Shown: piece by piece, positions 34,754 through 42,153 of the stretch
Position numbering within the stretch: position 1 is the stretch's first letter
How the letters are laid out: each line of letters opens with the position of its first letter
Assembly (NCBI RefSeq): GCF_035658495.1
Contig: NZ_CP141945.1
Coordinates: forward strand, 434,001-498,000
Direction of reading: 5' to 3'
Source of the DNA: Novosphingobium sp. RL4
GTDB lineage: Bacteria; Pseudomonadota; Alphaproteobacteria; Sphingomonadales; Sphingomonadaceae
DNA: 64,000 bases
Program-made: the position numbers and the translations under genes
The notes under the pieces: model-generated
Told to the model about the DNA's origin: nothing
What the model saw: only the letters and a program-made list of their open reading frames with translations
Databases searched by the model: none

Positions 34754-35247
34754 AGCACCGGGTAGACCACCTCGATCGACGGCGGATAGGGACAGGGACG
34801 GCGCACCGTCTCGATGTCCTTGGTCACCCAGAATATCTCGGCAAAGCGATTGACCAGTTCGACCAGCTTTTCGCCGTCGGCCCGGTGCACATCCTGCTTG
34901 CAGGCGCTGCCGACCATCATGATCCGGTGCGCCAGGTCGTGGATCTCGGGATATTTCTCGATCTGGGGCGCCTTGAAATAGTCGCCCCAGATAACGCGGA
35001 TTTCGGACTTCACCTTCTCCGCCTCGATCTCCTTCATCGCGATGTTGCGCGACATGGTGTTGTGCCGGGACACCGGATCGGCATCGACCTTCGCCGCGAT
35101 CTCGTGAAGGATATCCATCATCCGCACCACCGAAACGGCCGCGATCAGCGCCGGGCCGGGATCGTAGATCTTGCAGGGAATGTCGCAGTGGGCCTGGGCT
35201 TCCTCGATGCCGGGAATCCGGTCGAGCATGTTTCTGATGAAGAACAT
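34750..35247 (-). CDS. sodN: Nickel-containing superoxide dismutase (precursor)
   Basis: A 165-residue precursor of the hexameric Ni-SOD, which converts superoxide to O2 and H2O2. The propeptide covers residues 1-19, and maturation exposes His20 in HCDIPCKIYDP, the nickel hook (family HCDxPCGxYDP), with ligands His20, Cys21 and Cys25; the usual Gly after the second Cys is Lys here. The four-helix-bundle remainder includes SRHNTMSRNIAMKEIEAEKVK and YPEIHDLAHRIMMVGSACKQDVHR, as in known SodN proteins. The ATG at 35247 has GAGGGA 6 nt upstream and gives the correct propeptide length. It is co-transcribed with a HupE-type carrier and sodX behind a Fur-like site. Confidence 0.96.
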   Translation of the reverse strand: MFFIRNMLDRIPGIEEAQAHCDIPCKIYDPGPALIAAVSVVRMMDILHEIAAKVDADPVSRHNTMSRNIAMKEIEAEKVKSEIRVIWGDYFKAPQIEKYPEIHDLAHRIMMVGSACKQDVHRADGEKLVELVNRFAEIFWVTKDIETVRRPCPYPPSIEVVYPVL

Positions 35248-35362
35248 CGGCAATCCCTCAATGTCTGGGAGAAAACTCGTCAATGAACTGCAGCGCGATC
35301 GCGCGGGCACAGCTTCCATCCACCGCGACATTGCCGAAACGGCGACAAAGCGCGAACAGCAA

Positions 35363-35956
35363 TCAGCCCGCCGCCAGCAGCAACCCGGCCCCGGCCGCGA
35401 CACCGCCGACGATCCGGGCTGCCGACCGGGCGCGTCCCTGCGCAAGCCCCGCCATGGCCACGCCCGCCGCGATGCCTGCCGCATGAAGGCCGAGCGTGCC
35501 GGCAAGGAAGCCGAGGATATAGCGGCTGGACACCATCCCGTCCGCTTCGGCGCCGTGGGCATGGCCGTGGAGGAGTGCGGTGGCTCCGACAAGCACTGCC
35601 GCTGCCGCCAGCGGCAGGCGCGCCTGCAGCGCGACGATCAAACCGAGCGCGATAACCGATAGAGCGATGCCGAATTCGACGGCCGACGCGCCGATCGCCG
35701 CAGCGCCGATCGAACTGCCCGCCGCCATGCCGGCAAGGAACGTCGCCGGCAAAATCCAGATCGCCCGCCCGCCCAGTTGCACGGCGAGCAGACCCACCAG
35801 CACCATCGCCAGAACATGGTCGGCCCCTGACAGCGGATGCACGAACCCTTCGATGAAGCTGGCCTTATGTTCATGGCCCGGATGCGCCAGTGCCGTGGCG
35901 GGAAGCAGGAACGCGAAAGCAGCGGAAAGGACGGGGATCGAGGTTTGCATCCGCAT
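35363..35956 (-). CDS. HupE/UreJ family nickel transporter
   Basis: A 197-residue inner-membrane protein with a signal-like N-terminus (ATALAHPGHEH) and about six helices. Family landmarks are AHPGHEHKASFIEGFVHPLSGADHVLAMVLVGLLA, with the conserved H-P-x-x-G-x-D-H metal motif, and TALLHGHAHGAEADG. HupE/UreJ proteins supply nickel to hydrogenase or urease; neither is visible here, while sodN follows 115 nt downstream, so nickel supply for NiSOD is the evident role. GGAAGGAG 6 nt before the ATG supports the start. A Fur-like box lies 40 nt upstream. Confidence 0.92.
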   Translation of the reverse strand: MRMQTSIPVLSAAFAFLLPATALAHPGHEHKASFIEGFVHPLSGADHVLAMVLVGLLAVQLGGRAIWILPATFLAGMAAGSSIGAAAIGASAVEFGIALSVIALGLIVALQARLPLAAAAVLVGATALLHGHAHGAEADGMVSSRYILGFLAGTLGLHAAGIAAGVAMAGLAQGRARSAARIVGGVAAGAGLLLAAG

Positions 35957-35996
35957 GAACGGCTCCTTCCAGTAAGGGGACGAAGCCTATAATTCA

Positions 35997-36011
35997 TGCT
36001 AATGATTCGCA
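35997..36011 (-). promoter_or_regulatory. Fur-like operator before hupE-type/sodN/sodX operon
   Basis: TGCTAATGATTCGCA on the plus strand, identical over all 15 bases (and in the same orientation to its gene) to the box at 9164-9178 before the heme receptor. It lies about 40 nt upstream of the HupE-type start, overlapping a possible -35, with TATAGG (35990-35985) as a -10 candidate. The shared site ties NiSOD production to iron status. Confidence 0.75.
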
Positions 36012-36031
36012 ATAGTATTTAAAGAACTGGT

Positions 36032-37093
36032 CTATCGGGCTTCCAGAACCATGTTGAACGGACCCTCCGTGGCCCGCCTGACAGCGTGGAAACCGCCGTC
36101 GTGAAGGATTTGCGCCAGCCTCGCTTCCCCGGCCTGCGCCCCGAGCCCCTCACCCACCTCCTGATCGAGCGAAGTCGGAACGCAGATCATCGTGGAGGCA
36201 TTGTAATAGAGCCGCCCGACGGGGTTGAGATTGTCTTCTGGCCGGTCTCCCGCGATTGGCTCGACGATCATCCAGGTGCCGCCCTGAACCAGAATCCGCC
36301 TCATGTGAGCAGCGCAGCCGCGCGGATCGCCCATGTCGTGCAGACAGTCGTACATGGTCACGAGGTCGAACCCGGTTTCCACAATGTCCTTCGCCTTGGC
36401 GACCCGGAAGTCGACCCGTTCGGCAAGGCCATGTTCGGCAGCATGGCGACGCGCTTCCTCGATCGACGGTTCGTGGAAATCGTATCCGGTGAAATGGCTC
36501 TCGGGATAAGCCTTTGCCATCAGCAGCGTGGAGAATCCCACGCCGCAGCCCACGTCCGCAACCGCGGCGCCGGCGCGCAGCCGCTGCTCCACACCGTGAA
36601 GTGCGGGTATCCAGTTCTGCACGATGTTGTTGACGTAACCGGGGCGGAAAAATGCCCCCGTGGCACAGAACAGGCATCCGGCATGGTCGCCCCAGCGCAC
36701 CCCTTCCCCGGTTCGAAAACACGCCTCCACCTTCGGTTCGGCCTCGATCATCGCGGCGGCAAGTTCGAACGCTCCGGCAAGATAGACCGGACTGTCCCGG
36801 TGAACGAACACCATCGCCTGCTCGGGTGAAAGGCTGAACCTGCCGCTCGCCGGATCGTAGGCCAGATAGCCGTTCGCCGCCTGCGCCATCGCCCATTCGC
36901 GGACATAGCGTTCGTGAAGACCCCCGGCCCGGCCTGCCAGTTCCTCGGCCGAAGCCGGTGCCTGCGCCAGCGCATCGAACAGGCCAAGTCGTATTCCGAT
37001 CCTGACGGTAGGCACGCTGAGCGCGCCGCCGAGATCTCCCAGCATCTTTCCGACAAAGGCATGAAGCCTCGCCTCGTCGAGCGGTTCCGTCAT
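36032..37093 (-). CDS. SAM-dependent class I methyltransferase with winged-helix N-terminus
   Basis: A 353-residue two-domain methyltransferase. Residues 25-100 form a winged-helix/dimerisation-like domain (RIGIRLGLFDALAQAPASAEELA), as in O-methyltransferases and the Rv2258c-like group. The catalytic domain carries the AdoMet motif I VADVGCGVGFSTLLMAKAYP (near residue 185), FTGYDFHEPSIEEA (motif II), FDLVTMYDCLHDMGDP and a C-terminal lid. The substrate is unknown; relatives act on small molecules. It is a single gene downstream of a TetR gene on the same strand (132-nt gap). Confidence 0.85.
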   Translation of the reverse strand: MTEPLDEARLHAFVGKMLGDLGGALSVPTVRIGIRLGLFDALAQAPASAEELAGRAGGLHERYVREWAMAQAANGYLAYDPASGRFSLSPEQAMVFVHRDSPVYLAGAFELAAAMIEAEPKVEACFRTGEGVRWGDHAGCLFCATGAFFRPGYVNNIVQNWIPALHGVEQRLRAGAAVADVGCGVGFSTLLMAKAYPESHFTGYDFHEPSIEEARRHAAEHGLAERVDFRVAKAKDIVETGFDLVTMYDCLHDMGDPRGCAAHMRRILVQGGTWMIVEPIAGDRPEDNLNPVGRLYYNASTMICVPTSLDQEVGEGLGAQAGEARLAQILHDGGFHAVRRATEGPFNMVLEAR

Positions 37094-37225
37094 GGCACCC
37101 TCCAGCGACTCTTTCAGTTGCTGCTGGCGCCGGAGACTAGCACATCGGGCGCGTCACGCGGCGCGCCGGAGGTGTGACTATTATGGATGAACCCGATGCG
37201 AAGCGAAGGCGGGAAAGCGGCTGCT

Positions 37226-37825
37226 TCAATCCTCGGCCTGCACGGCGGCCAGGCTTTCCCGCACACGGGCTAGCGCCATTTCCACCGGCTCCCGTTCGCC
37301 CATCAGCGCGAAACTGCCGTTGATATCGAACACGCAGTGGCCATGGACCGTCGCCACCAGCGACCGCGCCAGCCGGGGCGCCTTTGCCCGCAGGTCCGCA
37401 GGGAGGACTTTCTCCACTTCCTCCACCACGAGATCGGTCAGCCTGCCCCGGATCAGGTCATGCTCTTCGGGAAGGCCCATGTCAGGCGGCAGGTGATGGT
37501 CGTAGATCGCCGTCCAGGCATTGCGATTGGCCCGCGCAAAACCGAAATAACCTTCCACCAGGCAGCGCACGCGATCCTCGCCCGAAGCGGCCAGCGCTTC
37601 GCGCATGTAGTCCGTCCACAATACGAAAGTGCGCGTATTGATGGCGATGATGAGCTGGTCGTAATTGCCCATCACGTTGTAGAGCGTGCCGATCGAGTAG
37701 CCGATCCGCTTCGCCACCTCGCGCGCGGAAAACCGCGAAAAACCGACGTCGGCCATGTGCTTGTGGCCTTCGACGATGAGCATCTGCTCCAGCTCCTGGC
37801 GGCTGTGGTCGGATCGTCTTCCCAT
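37226..37825 (-). CDS. TetR/AcrR family transcriptional regulator
   Basis: A 199-residue regulator. The N-terminal helix-turn-helix domain is clear: ELEQMLIVEGHKHMADVGF, SAREVAKRIGYSIGTLYNVMGNYDQLIIAIN. The C-terminal domain resembles TetR_C_33/WHG-type ligand domains (YFGFARANRNAWTAIYDHHLP). It diverges from the DUF4153 gene, and a perfect TGTAC-AGC-GTACA palindrome lies 31 nt before its start, so it probably represses itself and perhaps the divergent gene. The inducer is unknown. Confidence 0.9.
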   Translation of the reverse strand: MGRRSDHSRQELEQMLIVEGHKHMADVGFSRFSAREVAKRIGYSIGTLYNVMGNYDQLIIAINTRTFVLWTDYMREALAASGEDRVRCLVEGYFGFARANRNAWTAIYDHHLPPDMGLPEEHDLIRGRLTDLVVEEVEKVLPADLRAKAPRLARSLVATVHGHCVFDINGSFALMGEREPVEMALARVRESLAAVQAED

Positions 37826-37855
37826 GGCCGGCGATTCTAATCGCCTCTTAAAAAA

Positions 37856-37868
37856 TGTACAGCGTACA
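37856..37868. promoter_or_regulatory. Palindromic TetR-type operator
   Basis: TGTACAGCGTACA: 5-bp arms with a 3-bp centre in an AT-rich stretch. It is placed 31 nt before the TetR start and 83 nt before the DUF4153 start. The TGTAC-N3-GTACA form is common for TetR-family operators and the location fits autoregulation. Confidence 0.65.
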
Positions 37869-37950
37869 ATTTTATATTGAACATCGCTTAATTACACGAT
37901 AGCGCTTGCCGAACCTAGAGCGCGACCTTCCAAGATCGAGAGGACCGGCG

Positions 37951-39708
37951 ATGACCAGCCCCGAAAGTTCCGAAGCACTGCCGTCCGGCGAACCTGCCGC
38001 CGATTGGCCCTTGCGATCCTGGGGCCTGGCCCTGCTGGGAGGGCTGGCCGGTCTCGCGGTCCACTGGATCGTCCGGCCGGACCGTGCGTCCGGCAATCTT
38101 GACGCCATGCAGCTGCGCATGGCGATGGCCACCTTCATCGGCATCGGCACGCTGATCTTCGGGTTTCTGGTCGAACGCACGCGCATTCACTGGAGCGTAG
38201 CCAGCGCGGCGATCGGTGCGGCGGTAGTGGCGCTGACGATCTACTGGAACGGTCCTTTCGGTGCGGCCAGGGGCGAGGAGCCGTGGCGGATCGTCTGCGC
38301 GGTGCTGGCCGTCGTCATTGCCGCCCCGCTGTTCCAGGCCTGGCGGGATGCGCGGACCGCTGCGGAAAGCGCGGATGAAGGGCGGCGTTTCGCCATTCCC
38401 TATCCCGAGGCTCATGGCCATGCCTGGACCAATGTCGTCCTGTGGTGCGCGGCCTGGGTCTTCGTAGGGGTGAGCTGGGCCATGGTGCTGCTGCTCGGGC
38501 AGCTGTTCCGCCTCATCGGCATCAACCTCCTTAACGACCTGATCGAAAAGAACTGGGCGATCCTGCTGCTTACCGGCGCCGCACTGGGGGCCGGCATCGG
38601 GCTGCTGCGCGATCGCGACGGCATCCTGCGGCTGCTCCAGCGGGTGGTGACGACGATCCTCTCGGTCCTTGCCCCGGTGCTGGCGATCGGACTGCTGGTT
38701 TTCCTTGCGGCGATCCCGTTCACTGGCCTTGCGCCCTTGTGGGATGCAACCCGTTCGACCAGCCCGATCCTGCTCGGCTGCGTGATCGGCGCCCTCTCGC
38801 TTGCCAATGCCGTGATCGGCGACGAAACCGCGCATGAGCCGCGCAGCCCGGTCCTGCGCGGCAGCGTCGCGGCGCTGAGCGTCGCCATGCTGCCGCTGGG
38901 CGTGATCGCCGCGATTTCCACCGGCCTGCGCATCCAGCAATACGGCCTGACGCCGGACCGGCTCTGGGCCGTGGTCTTCACCGGCATCGCCTGCGCTTAC
39001 GGACTGGCCTACCTCGTCGTGCTGCTGCGCTGGAGGGTGGCGGCCGCGCCGCACCTGCGCATGGCGAACCTGCGCCTCGCAGGGGGGCTGTGCCTTCTGG
39101 CGCTTGTCCTGTCGACACCGCTGATCAACTTCGGCGCCCTTTCCGCGCAGGATCAGGTCGCCCGCCTGAACAGCGGCCGGACTTCGCCGGACAAGTTCGA
39201 CTGGCGGGCCCTGCGGTTCGACTTCGGCCGCGCGGGCGAAGCGGCCACACGGAAGCTTGCCGCTGGCGGCTCTACGCCGGACATCCGGGCGGCCGCGAAA
39301 AAGGCGCTCGATGCGCAAAGCCGCTGGGCCATCGATCCGGTCTCGATAGAACAGGACAATCCGGTGATAGACCCGAAGCGGCTGCTCGTCCTGCCGCGCG
39401 GCACGCAGCTCCCCAAAGCGCTGCAGGAGCATCTGCTGGAATACAACGCCTGCTCGCTCGGCGATGCTTGCACCGTCCTGTACCAGCCGGGGAGCAAGGA
39501 GGCCGTGATCGTCACCGGCACGCAAAGCAACCTGTGGAAGCAGGAGGGCGGCAGGTGGAGCACCAGTCCGGCCCGCCCGCTTATCACCGGCAAGGAAGCG
39601 CACGACCGCATCGAAGCCGCGCTGAAAGCCGGACGCGTGGAAGTCCGCGAGGTAACGCGCCGCCAGGTCTTCGTTGACGGCCAGCCGCTGGGAGACGCGC
39701 TCGATTAG
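37951..39708 (+). CDS. DUF4153 domain-containing integral membrane protein
   Basis: A 585-residue inner-membrane protein with about twelve hydrophobic helices over residues 25-400, then a soluble C-terminal domain of about 185 residues. The family fit comes from the helix pattern with WNGPFGAARGEEPWRI, WCAAWVFVGVSWAMVLLLGQLFRLIGI and RSPVLRGSVAALSVAMLPLGVIAAISTGLRIQQYGLTPDRLW, which marks DUF4153. The C-terminal part (NACSLGDACTVLYQPGS) contains two Cys. The ATG at 37951 follows a GAGAGGA site; a longer in-frame start is less likely. Function unknown; often seen in sphingomonads. Confidence 0.88.
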   Translation: MTSPESSEALPSGEPAADWPLRSWGLALLGGLAGLAVHWIVRPDRASGNLDAMQLRMAMATFIGIGTLIFGFLVERTRIHWSVASAAIGAAVVALTIYWNGPFGAARGEEPWRIVCAVLAVVIAAPLFQAWRDARTAAESADEGRRFAIPYPEAHGHAWTNVVLWCAAWVFVGVSWAMVLLLGQLFRLIGINLLNDLIEKNWAILLLTGAALGAGIGLLRDRDGILRLLQRVVTTILSVLAPVLAIGLLVFLAAIPFTGLAPLWDATRSTSPILLGCVIGALSLANAVIGDETAHEPRSPVLRGSVAALSVAMLPLGVIAAISTGLRIQQYGLTPDRLWAVVFTGIACAYGLAYLVVLLRWRVAAAPHLRMANLRLAGGLCLLALVLSTPLINFGALSAQDQVARLNSGRTSPDKFDWRALRFDFGRAGEAATRKLAAGGSTPDIRAAAKKALDAQSRWAIDPVSIEQDNPVIDPKRLLVLPRGTQLPKALQEHLLEYNACSLGDACTVLYQPGSKEAVIVTGTQSNLWKQEGGRWSTSPARPLITGKEAHDRIEAALKAGRVEVREVTRRQVFVDGQPLGDALD

Positions 39709-39722
39709 GTTGCAAGCACCCG

Positions 39723-39749
39723 CCCTGCCTGAACCCCGTTCAGGCAGGG
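39723..39749. terminator. Convergent terminator hairpin
   Basis: Perfect 12-bp stem CCCTGCCTGAAC (39723-39734) and its complement (39738-39749), 3-nt loop. It lies between the DUF4153 stop and overlaps the last codons of the convergent permease gene. Confidence 0.65.
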
Positions 39750-41065
39750 ACAGCTGCGAAAGGGCGCCGCCCTGCCAGGTGAAGCAGGGCGAGGTAGAGC
39801 AGGCTCGCGAAGACCGTGGCGTCAAGCGCGGGCACCGTGCTGATCGAGAAGTCATGATGCAACGCGATCGCGGCCAGACCGCTGGTGATCGCCCACGTCG
39901 CCACCGCCGGCCAGTGTATGCCCTGGAGGTTCTCGATCGAACGCGCGGAATCGGCGCCCCTGAACCTCGTCAACCCGTCGATCACATAGATCGCCGCGAA
40001 AGGCGGGATCGTTACGCCGAGAACGACGAGGAAGGGAATGAACCCCTCGATGATCCCGGCGAGCGCGAGGCCGGTGCCGATCACCGTGCCCAGCAGGATG
40101 AAGGCCCAGCGCGGCACGCGCGGGAAGGTCGCGGAAAGCGAGAGACTGGCGGAATAGAGGTTGAGCGAATTCAGCGTCCATGTCGGCATGACGAGCAGCA
40201 GCAGCGCCCAGGCACCGAAGCCGAAGCCGGTTATCATGCGCATGATGTCGGTCTCGCCCGTCGCCAGGGCGGCGATGCCCGCGCCCGCCATCAGCAGCGG
40301 CGCGGTGATCGGGTAGGACAGCGCCATGCTCATCACCGCGCCGCGCGGGGTCCGGGTATAGCGCGAAAGGTCCGGCAGGGTAGTGATCGTCAGCATGTCA
40401 GCCCCGATCAGCGCCGAAAGCGCTATGCCGAAAGTCATGTGGAATTCGCTCTGCGCGGGCGCGGCGAGCACGATCCCGTGGCGGCGGGCAGCTGCCACGC
40501 AGACGGCGACGATCATCGCCGCCAGAAGCGGCACGCCGATCATCGCCAGCCGGTCCAGCGCCCGGAAACCGACCAGGGTGGTCAGCGCCATCAGCACCGC
40601 GCCGCAGATCACCACGACCGGGAAATCGGGCGCGAACCCGAAGCCCTCGCCCGCGGCCGCGATGGCGTCCCCCAGAAACGAGACGTTCACGCCGAACCAG
40701 CAGAAATGCACCGCCGCGATGATGACGTTCACCAGTCCTGCCCCGCCCCGTCCGAACGAACGGCGGATCAGCAGATACGTGTTGAGCCGCGAACGGACCG
40801 CCACCAGCGAGGTGAGACAGCCGCCGAGGCACAGGCAGGCGCCGGCAAGGAAAGCCGCCAGCACCGCAGGCCACAGGCCCAGCGCCAGCGAGGTCTGCGC
40901 GCCGTTCAGGAACGTCGGCAGCGAGATCGAGAAGCTGGCGATGATCAGCGCCACCCGCCAGCCGCCCACGGTCAGTCGCTCCGGCAGCGGGGCATTGGCG
41001 TACTGGTCGCCCGGTTCGTGATGGGCGTCCGGGCCGCCTGCAGGCCCGCTCACGGTTTCAGCCAA
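39740..41065 (-). CDS. NCS1-type cytosine permease-like transporter
   Basis: A 441-residue inner-membrane carrier of the nucleobase:cation symporter-1 family with about twelve helices. Family traits are ASFSISLPTFLNGAQTSLALGLWPAVLAAF (helices 1-2), VAVRSRLNTYLLIRRSFGRGGAG, FCWFGVNVSFLGDA (helix 3) and LPDLSRYTRTPRGAV, close to CodB and its relatives. It overlaps the DUF917 gene by 16 nt and ends the operon. Beside a hydantoinase-type enzyme, a hydantoin, pyrimidine or related cyclic amide is the likely substrate (inferred). Confidence 0.9.
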   Translation of the reverse strand: MAETVSGPAGGPDAHHEPGDQYANAPLPERLTVGGWRVALIIASFSISLPTFLNGAQTSLALGLWPAVLAAFLAGACLCLGGCLTSLVAVRSRLNTYLLIRRSFGRGGAGLVNVIIAAVHFCWFGVNVSFLGDAIAAAGEGFGFAPDFPVVVICGAVLMALTTLVGFRALDRLAMIGVPLLAAMIVAVCVAAARRHGIVLAAPAQSEFHMTFGIALSALIGADMLTITTLPDLSRYTRTPRGAVMSMALSYPITAPLLMAGAGIAALATGETDIMRMITGFGFGAWALLLLVMPTWTLNSLNLYSASLSLSATFPRVPRWAFILLGTVIGTGLALAGIIEGFIPFLVVLGVTIPPFAAIYVIDGLTRFRGADSARSIENLQGIHWPAVATWAITSGLAAIALHHDFSISTVPALDATVFASLLYLALLHLAGRRPFAAVPA

Positions 41066-42153
41066 GCGTCGATCTCCTCGATGGGTACATAGTCTTCGGC
41101 AAAACCGAACGCGCGCGGACCGACGAAGTCCAGCGCCCGCTGTTCGCGCAGGGCGGCCGGCGCCGCCGCCCCCACCACCTTGACGCGCTGGCCGTACTTC
41201 AGCCGCTCGGTGGTGATGCTGTCGGCAGTTTCCCGGTCCATCACCGTCAGGATATCGGGCACCATCGCCACCACCCGCCCGTCGCGGCGGGCGATGAGGT
41301 TCTCGTTCTGGAAATCCAGTTCCATGCGGCTCGTGCCGTCGAAACTCTCGAACGAGACCTGGCCTACCGAGAAACCGCCTCGCGTCTCGCGCTCGATATC
41401 CACGATCTTGCCGTCGAACAGTACGCCCGCATGGGGATAGAGCCCGGTGGCAGCCAGTGCAGCGAACATCGCGGCGAAGGGATCCTGCCCGCTCTCGCGC
41501 GCCTCGCGGATCGCGGCGCCGGCGGCCCGTGCCGCGCTGATCGTGCCGTGGATGGCATGGTCCTTCGCCTGCCGCCCGGTCAGCGGATATTCGACGAGGT
41601 GCGCGATCCCCCCCACCGCCACCGAAAGCGCGCGGGCGAGCCGTTCGTGCATGAGATTGTCGTCCGTCTCGATCAGGCTGAGCGCGCCGCAGGCCGAAGT
41701 CAGGATAGAGGGGCAGGCGGACAGGCCGCGAATGTTGAAGATCGCCATCTGCGATTCCGGGAAAGCGCGGCCCATGCCGTCGCAGTCCAGAACTGGAACG
41801 CCGAACTGCGCGGCGGCGAACAGGGGTGCCAGGCCGTTGCTGCCGCCGATCTCGATGGGGATCACCGCGTCGATCCGGCGCCCGACGATCTGCTCCAGCC
41901 GCTTCAGCCCGTCCACCGCCTCACGGCCGTTGGGCAGTTTCTCGACCGAGACGGTCGGCGCGCCGATCCAGCCGCAGGGCACCACGAGGGCATCGTCGGC
42001 CAGCGCATCGAGGCCGATCACCTCGAAGGGGCCGCGCCGCTCGAATTCCGCTTCGGCAAGGAGCTGCGCGTAGTAGGGATCGCCGCCGCCGCCCGATCCG
42101 AGGAAGGCGGCGCCGCGTGCAAGGTCGCCGAGGGCTTGACGGTCAAGCTTCAT
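41050..42153 (-). CDS. DUF917 family protein
   Basis: A 367-residue protein of the DUF917 family (about 360 residues usual). Markers are the glycine-rich FLGSGGGGDPYYAQLL near the N-terminus, VPCGWIGAPTVSVEKLPNG, the EIGGSNGLAPLFAAAQFGVPVLDCDGMGRAFPESQ block and NLIARRDGRVVAMVPDILTVMDRETA. The family is regularly adjacent to hydantoinase/oxoprolinase genes and is thought to take part in the same ATP-dependent ring-opening chemistry. The start at 42153 overlaps the hydantoinase stop by 11 nt. Exact role unknown. Confidence 0.9.
   Translation of the reverse strand: MKLDRQALGDLARGAAFLGSGGGGDPYYAQLLAEAEFERRGPFEVIGLDALADDALVVPCGWIGAPTVSVEKLPNGREAVDGLKRLEQIVGRRIDAVIPIEIGGSNGLAPLFAAAQFGVPVLDCDGMGRAFPESQMAIFNIRGLSACPSILTSACGALSLIETDDNLMHERLARALSVAVGGIAHLVEYPLTGRQAKDHAIHGTISAARAAGAAIREARESGQDPFAAMFAALAATGLYPHAGVLFDGKIVDIERETRGGFSVGQVSFESFDGTSRMELDFQNENLIARRDGRVVAMVPDILTVMDRETADSITTERLKYGQRVKVVGAAAPAALREQRALDFVGPRAFGFAEDYVPIEEIDAWLKP

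Noticed and set aside
34750..35592. Longer start for sodN (adds 115 residues)
   Set aside because: NiSOD propeptides are short, a good ribosome site precedes 35247, and the extension runs into the HupE-type gene on the same strand in another frame.
37915..39855. 646-codon antisense frame across the DUF4153 gene
   Set aside because: Composition is typical of the complement of a membrane-protein gene in high GC; no motif found.
39674..41092. 472-codon plus-strand frame opposite the NCS1 permease gene
   Set aside because: Extremely Arg/His/Gln-rich translation without hydrophobic core; the minus-strand permease is clear.
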